From: Triangularia verruculosa
Taxonomy: Eukaryota; Ascomycota; Sordariomycetes; Sordariales; Podosporaceae
Direction: 5' to 3'
Assembly (NCBI GenBank): GCA_033296885.1
Contig: MU863984.1
Span: 1-64,000 of the forward strand
Length of the DNA: 64,000 nucleotides
A program made the translations under genes and the position numbers. Below the pieces are notes generated by a model. That model was not told the origin of the DNA. It did not search any database and worked only from the letters and a program-made list of their open reading frames with translations. The stretch's first letter is position 1, and the number at the start of each line of letters is the position of its first letter. Shown one piece after another: positions 58,532 to 64,000 of this stretch.

Positions 58532-59023
58532 TCTTGGGATAGTCGCAAAGAGCTTTGGGCAGAATCGAGTGGTAGTGTTCAAAAGAGGTCAAGCGGCTTG
58601 GTGGTACCTATTCAGCGCCGAACTGTGGTTGGGTTTGGACTCTTCGGAGTTTTGGAGCGCCACATCTGTGCATGGGAGTCGACTGGTTGATATCAAAAAT
58701 TGAAGCCCAGTATCCAGGGTTCTGGGGGTGTAAGACGATCGGTGAGAGCATTATGTGTACTCCGGTCCATGATGCATGCTGTCGAGCATCGTATATAAGA
58801 TGGCACCAGCCAAGAAAGCCAGCGAGAATCATGTTTTCTGTCGTGTCATGATCAACAGGTTGGCAATCATAACTATCGGTCTTAATTTCCTAATTCCGCT
58901 GCCTTGTTCCTTGGTTTTGTGACGTTTTGTAGCTGGCCGCTGCATTCTGCAAAGCACTGCGTCACAGTGTCAATCCTCCTACCTACCTAGGTACCTACCT
59001 ACTCTATCATACATTCTGCCAAC

Positions 59024-60868
59024 ATGGCACCTTGCCGGACATTACAGCAGCTCGCTGTCGCAACAGCAGCCCTTTTGGGTTGCGGGGTGCTGCAGACCGT
59101 TACTGCAGCTCCAACTCCGGAATGTGTACGTCGTTTTCGGGGATAACAATCTGTAGTAACACAAAGTTCGGAGATAGGGGCTAACCACTTGTTCTAGTGC
59201 ACACTGCTTGCCCAGGCCTTCCCTGCAGATGTCTCACCGCGAGGCACTGATGTATGGACATTTGAGAACGAGGACTTTTGGTGTAAGTGCAGGGCCTGAC
59301 GGTGTGTTTCTTGCCAGGCAAGAACTCTTTCTGACCTATTGCCTTAGCTGCCACGGAGATTCGCAATCCCTCTTGTGTCTTCCTCCCAGATTCAACCGAA
59401 AAGGTTGCACAAGCAGTTAGTCTATTCGTGGCCAATGAATGCCGCTTTTCCATCAAAGGAGGCGGTCACAGCGCCATTCCTCAAGCAGCCAATATCGATG
59501 ATGGAGTCCTCATGCCTATGAAGCTTCTCAACACGACCGAGGTCGACCTGGAAGCCGGGTCTATTCGTGTGGGGATGGGTCTGCTCATGCGAGATATCTA
59601 CCAAGCCCTTGACCCCCATAACCGGACTGCCATGATCGGCCGGTATGAGAAGGTTGGTTTGGGTCTTACTCTTGGAGCTGGCATCTCCTACTTCTTCAAC
59701 CGAGAGGGCTTTGCGGTCGATAATGTGCTTAACTACGAAATTGTTCTCGCGGATGGCTCCGTTGTCAACGCCAATCAATCGAGCCACCCTGATCTTTTCA
59801 GGGCACTGAAGGGCGGTAACAACAACTATGGCGTCGTCACACATGTCACCCTCAGAACGGTCGAAACCGAGGGTGCTGTGTATGGTGGTGTGGTGGTATG
59901 TGAAGATCCTGCATCCTTACCATGGATGGGACAAGCTAACGTAACCTAGTACTACCCCGAGTCATCGATTCCACAAGTAACGGATCAGATCTATGACTAC
60001 CACACCCGTCAAGCTGTGGACGACAGACTCACTCATGTTCTCCCCCAGTATGGTTACAATGGAACCTCGAACGAAACCATCAGCTTCTGCCCAGTTATCT
60101 ACAACCGTGCCGTCGACGAGCTCCCCGAGATCATGCGCGGCTGGGTTGACACGCCATACACACGAAGCACGCTCAAAAAGAGATCGTATGCTGATCTAGC
60201 CTTTGAGCTTCACGATGGTTTCCCCGATCGACAAGTCCAGGAGCAGCGCGTGTTTACAGTCTATGCTGACGCTGACCTGTATCGTGATGTGTGGGCGGCA
60301 TATCACACATGGTTGCAGCAATGGCGGCACATTCCGGGTCTCTATGGTCTCCATGTCGTGATGCCCATCACTCAAAACTCGTTGGTTGCCAGTTATTCCA
60401 TGGGATCAAACGTTTTGGGGCTGGAGGACCATTTGACTGACAACAGAACTCTGGGAGGTACGATTTGAGTCCCTGCTTCTTTTCACTCGTATCTAAACCG
60501 GATGATACTGACTTGTGGCAGTCCTTTACTTTGGTCTGACCATGGACAGCATGGACGACACAGCCGAGATCCTACCCGCTCATGCTGAGTTCGTTCAGTC
60601 CATGATTGATCTTGCCAAATCGCGGGATCTGTGGCATCCATACATGTAAGTCCCTTAAGGGCTCGAATTGAAGGTTGGCTGCAATCGAACGCTGACACCG
60701 TCCTGAAGCATGCTCACCTACTCTGGCTGGGACCAGCCTGTCATTGCCAGCTACGGCCCGGAGAACGTTGCCTTCCTTCACGAAGTGCAGGCCGTCTACG
60801 ATCCCACCCATGTCTTTCAGAGACTGGTCCCTGGAGGTCAGAAGTTGCCCGAGCCCGAATCTTTGTAA
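59024..60868 (+). CDS. Secreted FAD-linked oxidase (berberine-bridge-enzyme type, PCMH domain)
   Basis: Six exons: 59024-59125, 59198-59282, 59348-59895, 59950-60457, 60522-60645, 60709-60868; 508 residues in phase. Signal peptide (LAVATAALLGCGVLQTVTAA). FAD domain: IKGGGHSAIPQ with His103, the residue that carries FAD covalently in this family, then GLGLTLGAGISYFFNREGF, which lacks the second, Cys-linked attachment, and LRTVETEGAVYGGVV. Substrate domain runs to NYG-like GWDQPVIASYG and a C-terminal YDPTHVFQRLVPGG, as in BBE enzymes (YDPxxxF). Several N-x-S/T sites. Probably oxidises a small secondary metabolite or carbohydrate. Promoter has repeated ACCTACCTAGGT. Confidence 0.9.
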
Positions 60869-61378
60869 ATATCTAGGTACCCGGTACCTTGGCTACAACT
60901 CCGATGTTGGAAACTTTAACTTTCGGTACTTGTAATCTAGTTTCCTCGTCTTTCTTACCTACCTAGACAAGAATAGAGAATGGCGGATCAGCTTTGATTG
61001 GCAGGAAAAACTTAATTGGGCATGCACTTGCTGTCACATCTTGTGATGATGCTCATCCTCGACTGCCGGTGCACGCAGAAAACGACAAACAGGACGCAAG
61101 GAAAATTCACACGGACCCCCCTCTAGCCCGGTCCGATCATGGGAAAACAAACATCACCTTGATGGGGTGTCTGACGGCGTAATCGGCCGGTTTACGCTTG
61201 CGGTACGTCACAACATCGTAACATGCCGCCAGGTCAAAGCGCTCGCAGATGTATAATTCTCTCCGTCCTCTTGCCCCAGACTCATCCTCATGATTTTCCT
61301 CTGCTACCACTTCATCCTATCGAAGTGAACACATACTGCAACCGAAATTAATCATCGCCATTCAAAGTACCAGTCAAC

Positions 61379-62046
61379 ATGCCTATCCCCAAGCCCCAGA
61401 TTCTCCGCACCTCCCTCACCCCCCTCTTCCGGTCCTCATCGGCTCGCTATGTATCATCTACTCTCCCACGGGCCATGGCAACAGCAACCAATGATCCGCG
61501 TGATCCGCGTGATCCGCGTGGTGGAGCCCCGGTAGAGGACATTGATCTTGTCTTCGACTACCCGACCTCGCAACAAGCCTCGCCCAATCCCCACCACCCT
61601 TCTCTCGAATCTTCAGGCCTGAGTGCCTCCAGCATCTCCGGAGGTGCCTACACTGGCAAGGGATTTGATATGGATGAAACCATCACATCCACCCAAGAGA
61701 CGGTTGAACAGGTGAAGGATAAGATGGGCAACGTGATGCACAAAAGCAAGGCGACGATGAAGAGAGTCGACAAGGAGATGGGATACCCAGATAACAACGT
61801 CATGTAAGTGGCGCTCCTCTACAATTCATCGTCATACTGATTAGGTATGGTAGCTATGCTGGCTTGGGAGCACTCGCACTCGCGGCATTGTACGTTACTC
61901 TCCGTGAGCCCCGCGTTTCAGAGGAGGTCCGACGACGCAATCCTACTGTTGATGCGCGAGGGGGTATGCAGAACGTCAAGCATGACATGCCTGCCCATGC
62001 GCCGCTGGAGAATAAGGTGGAGAAGATGATCGGACGAACTGGTTAA
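61379..62046 (+). CDS. Short mitochondrial-type membrane protein
   Basis: Exon 1 61379-61803, intron 61804-61844 (GTAAGT...TTAG), exon 2 61845-62046; 208 residues. N-terminus PKPQILRTSLTPLFRSSSAR is Arg/Ser-rich without acids, a typical mitochondrial presequence. DPRDPRDPR is encoded by three exact 9-bp repeats. A charged helical middle (VEQVKDKMGNVMHKSK) is followed by one membrane segment (YAGLGALALAALYVTL) and a short charged tail. Resembles small inner-membrane proteins of unknown role in filamentous ascomycetes. Intact. Confidence 0.8.
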
Positions 62047-62406
62047 ACGTATAGGACGTCAAGTATTTGTCGTGGCATTGGCTCTCGTAATGGAGGAAGG
62101 GTTTGGCCAAAAGTGATGTGTTCCGAACGCCAGTTTGTATGTACCTAGCATCAGAAGCATACCAAAAGCTTTCTACAAAAGCTGCCGTATTGTGGTGATG
62201 ACGGAGTCACTTCATCGAAAGTAAAAGTCGTGCTTACCCAAGGACATAAGCTCCAAAGGCTTGAGAAGCTCAGGGGCCAAGGGAAGGGTAGGTAATTTAC
62301 AAACGAACTCGACTGCGCGTCAAGTGGGCTTTGGTGGAAGGGAGCCCGCTAACTGTGGAGGCTGTAAGGCGTAGGCTCAAAAGGAAATAAAAATAATAAA
62401 ATATGA

Positions 62407-62477
62407 GGACTAGACGCGATTTGAACGCGTGACCTACCGGACTGCAGCCGGTTGCTCTACCCCTGAGCTACTGGTCC
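62407..62477 (-). tRNA. tRNA-Cys: tRNA-Cys (GCA)
   Basis: 71 nt on the minus strand, no intron. Anticodon loop CTGCAGT on stem ACCGG/CCGGT gives anticodon GCA. D-arm AGCTC-AGGGGTA-GAGC and T-loop TTCAAAT fit. Acceptor stem GGACCAG/CTAGTCC has one C-A mismatch. Confidence 0.93.
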
Positions 62478-64000
62478 TTTGCCGTGGGTCTTGATGAAGC
62501 CTCAGGGTCAGGCTGTTGTCTTTTCAACAAGGTATCGGAGTACTAGGTAGCTTCTCCGCGGAAATCAATACTGGCGTCACGTCACCCCATCTCTTACCCC
62601 CTCTTGAGGGATGTTCGCGTAGGTACTATAGGTACATACCTTACTTGGTAGATCGCTGCAGTTCATACCATCCGTGCCTCAACTGAAGAGATAGAGCACT
62701 TCTCTGACAACAAGCATGGTGGCAAAGAGTAAGACGGACAGGCATTGCAAAGAAAGATGGGCGGACACCAAGAGTTGGAAGGTGTCAAAAGGTGACAAGA
62801 TGCCAATCTGCATGCAACCACACTCCATAGCACATCCCGTCCAACGCCGTCATATCTGAAAAAGGCGAATCCCGTATGAATATGACCTGTAGGCCAGATA
62901 AGGAACATGTCCTTTGACATAGTAGCAGATGATGCGCAATGATGTCGTGCCCTCTGGTGTCCATTGCCGCTGCGAGTGTCTGGCTTGATGATCTCCGCCC
63001 CAGGGGGAACGAGAGGGTCCTTGCATGTTCATGTCGAACAGTATCATCGTCAAGTTCGGCCAAGGTGGCTGCAGTGCAAACCATCAACGTAGGAGACGTC
63101 TTGGTAGGTACCGGCGTCATCGGAGATACGTATGTTGATCGGTGTTTTCAGGGCTGAGAATCGGCGGACAACGGCGTTGGAACACGACGAGATGACTTCA
63201 CACTGCAGGTTGAGGGCAATTTATATCTTTTCCTGCATCATCTTACTACACTTTGGTGCACCTCCAAAGTACAGTGGAGGTCACATCCAGAACCATCAAG
63301 TCTCCTGCAGCCCACTCTAGGTGTGCTCGAGCTGCCTCGCTCCGTCCTATCTCGGCAATATCATGCATGCAATGGAAGATTTCACTTGGCTGCAGTTTGT
63401 ATGTTTGAACGGTCTGAGGTGCAGAACTCCGAAAGCACGCGGTGGGCTGGCAGTCCGTTTCTTAGGTACCTAACGGAACCCACTTCTACAACTAGTCTAG
63501 ATTTCTGAGGTAGTCTTGGTGATGAGGTAGTTGCTTCCAGTGATGTGATTCTTATCTGGCCCATGCCGCTGGACTATTGCTACACTTCTATCCTTTCAGT
63601 ACCTACCGAGCGAGGAAATTGCTCGATCAACAACCAACATGGGCCATGATGCGTCTTCAACGCCAAGGTACCTTAGCTAGGTACCGTAGCTATTCACATG
63701 CCCAACCTATGGTTGAAAAAGACAAAGAGAAACGATGATAGGTTGGTAGGTAGTAAGGTGTGGTTTATCTTGAACAGTTGCTGTCTGAAGTCACCGTCTT
63801 TGAGAAGACAAAAAGAGGCTCTAGTCGATTCATCAACTAGCACCTCTAAAAGGACAAGATCAGCGTTTCTCAAAGCATAAAACCAGGAACGGAGCCGACT
63901 TTGCATGAGATTCGGCAGGCGTAACAAGGTTAGGGCGCAGGTCCGTCGGGACCGGAGTACGGCAACGTAGTGTGGGTGACATTGAAGTGGCCAAGGGGAA
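62478..64000. other. Intergenic to window end
   Basis: Short frames on both strands, the longest 111 codons on the minus strand at 63120-62785, without motifs or splice structure. GGTACCTA/TAGGTACC motifs recur, as elsewhere in intergenic DNA here. No gene supported. Confidence 0.5.

Noticed and set aside
57971..58690. 239-codon plus-strand frame
   Set aside because: Complement of the small secreted protein gene, which has a signal peptide and a good intron.
58976..59005. ACCTACCTAGGTACCTACCT as a specific operator
   Set aside because: Similar AGGTACCTA strings recur in several intergenic places here, so it looks like background promoter/intergenic sequence.

Overview
The window reads as accessory, repeat-rich chromosome of a filamentous ascomycete (Pezizomycotina). 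Gene-bearing parts have short introns of about 48-85 bp (GTRNGT donors, CTAAC/CTAAT branch sites, YAG acceptors), and the repeats carry heavy C-to-T/G-to-A change of the kind made by repeat-induced point mutation (RIP). A Eurotiomycete is my guess; no marker gene here proves it. RIP matters for reading the window: many genes are visible only when a frame is followed through TAG/TAA codons that stand where Gln or Trp would be expected.

Layout. 0-13.2 kb: AT-rich RIP-degraded repeats around one structurally complete Gypsy/chromovirus LTR retrotransposon (4534-12503, 447-bp LTRs, target duplication TCGGG). It carries an antisense reading frame before its 3' LTR and a younger, barely mutated solo LTR (9879-10373, duplication AGAGT) inside its integrase. 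13.6-16 kb: a kinase-like gene beside a gene with a D...ExK (PD-(D/E)XK-type) core. 18-33.4 kb: a graveyard of RIP-damaged genes (LaeA-like methyltransferase, NWD-NACHT NLR, casein-kinase-1 fragment, several unknowns) with a few still readable ones. 33.4-38.8 kb: gene-free mosaic of minisatellites, an inverted repeat and G-rich arrays. 38.8-44.3 kb: two divergent mobile-element genes, a MULE-like transposase with a SAP domain (minus) and a DUF3435 tyrosine recombinase of the Starship 'captain' type (plus), both broken. 45-50 kb: more RIP-damaged genes. 50.3-54.8 kb: a decayed Nma111/HtrA-like gene and a second copy of the kinase plus D...ExK pair. From 54.84 kb the sequence changes: an ankyrin fragment, then ordinary intact genes (alpha/beta hydrolase, small secreted protein, FAD-linked oxidase, short mitochondrial-type membrane protein) and a tRNA-Cys.

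Main point. The kinase plus D...ExK pair occurs twice, 38 kb apart, in the same order and orientation. Both D...ExK genes are broken by in-frame stops while both kinase frames are open. Nuclease plus kinase domains are the parts of fungal Spok-type killer/resistance proteins, so a two-gene relative of such a system, now decaying, is a reasonable hypothesis. It rests on motif reading only.
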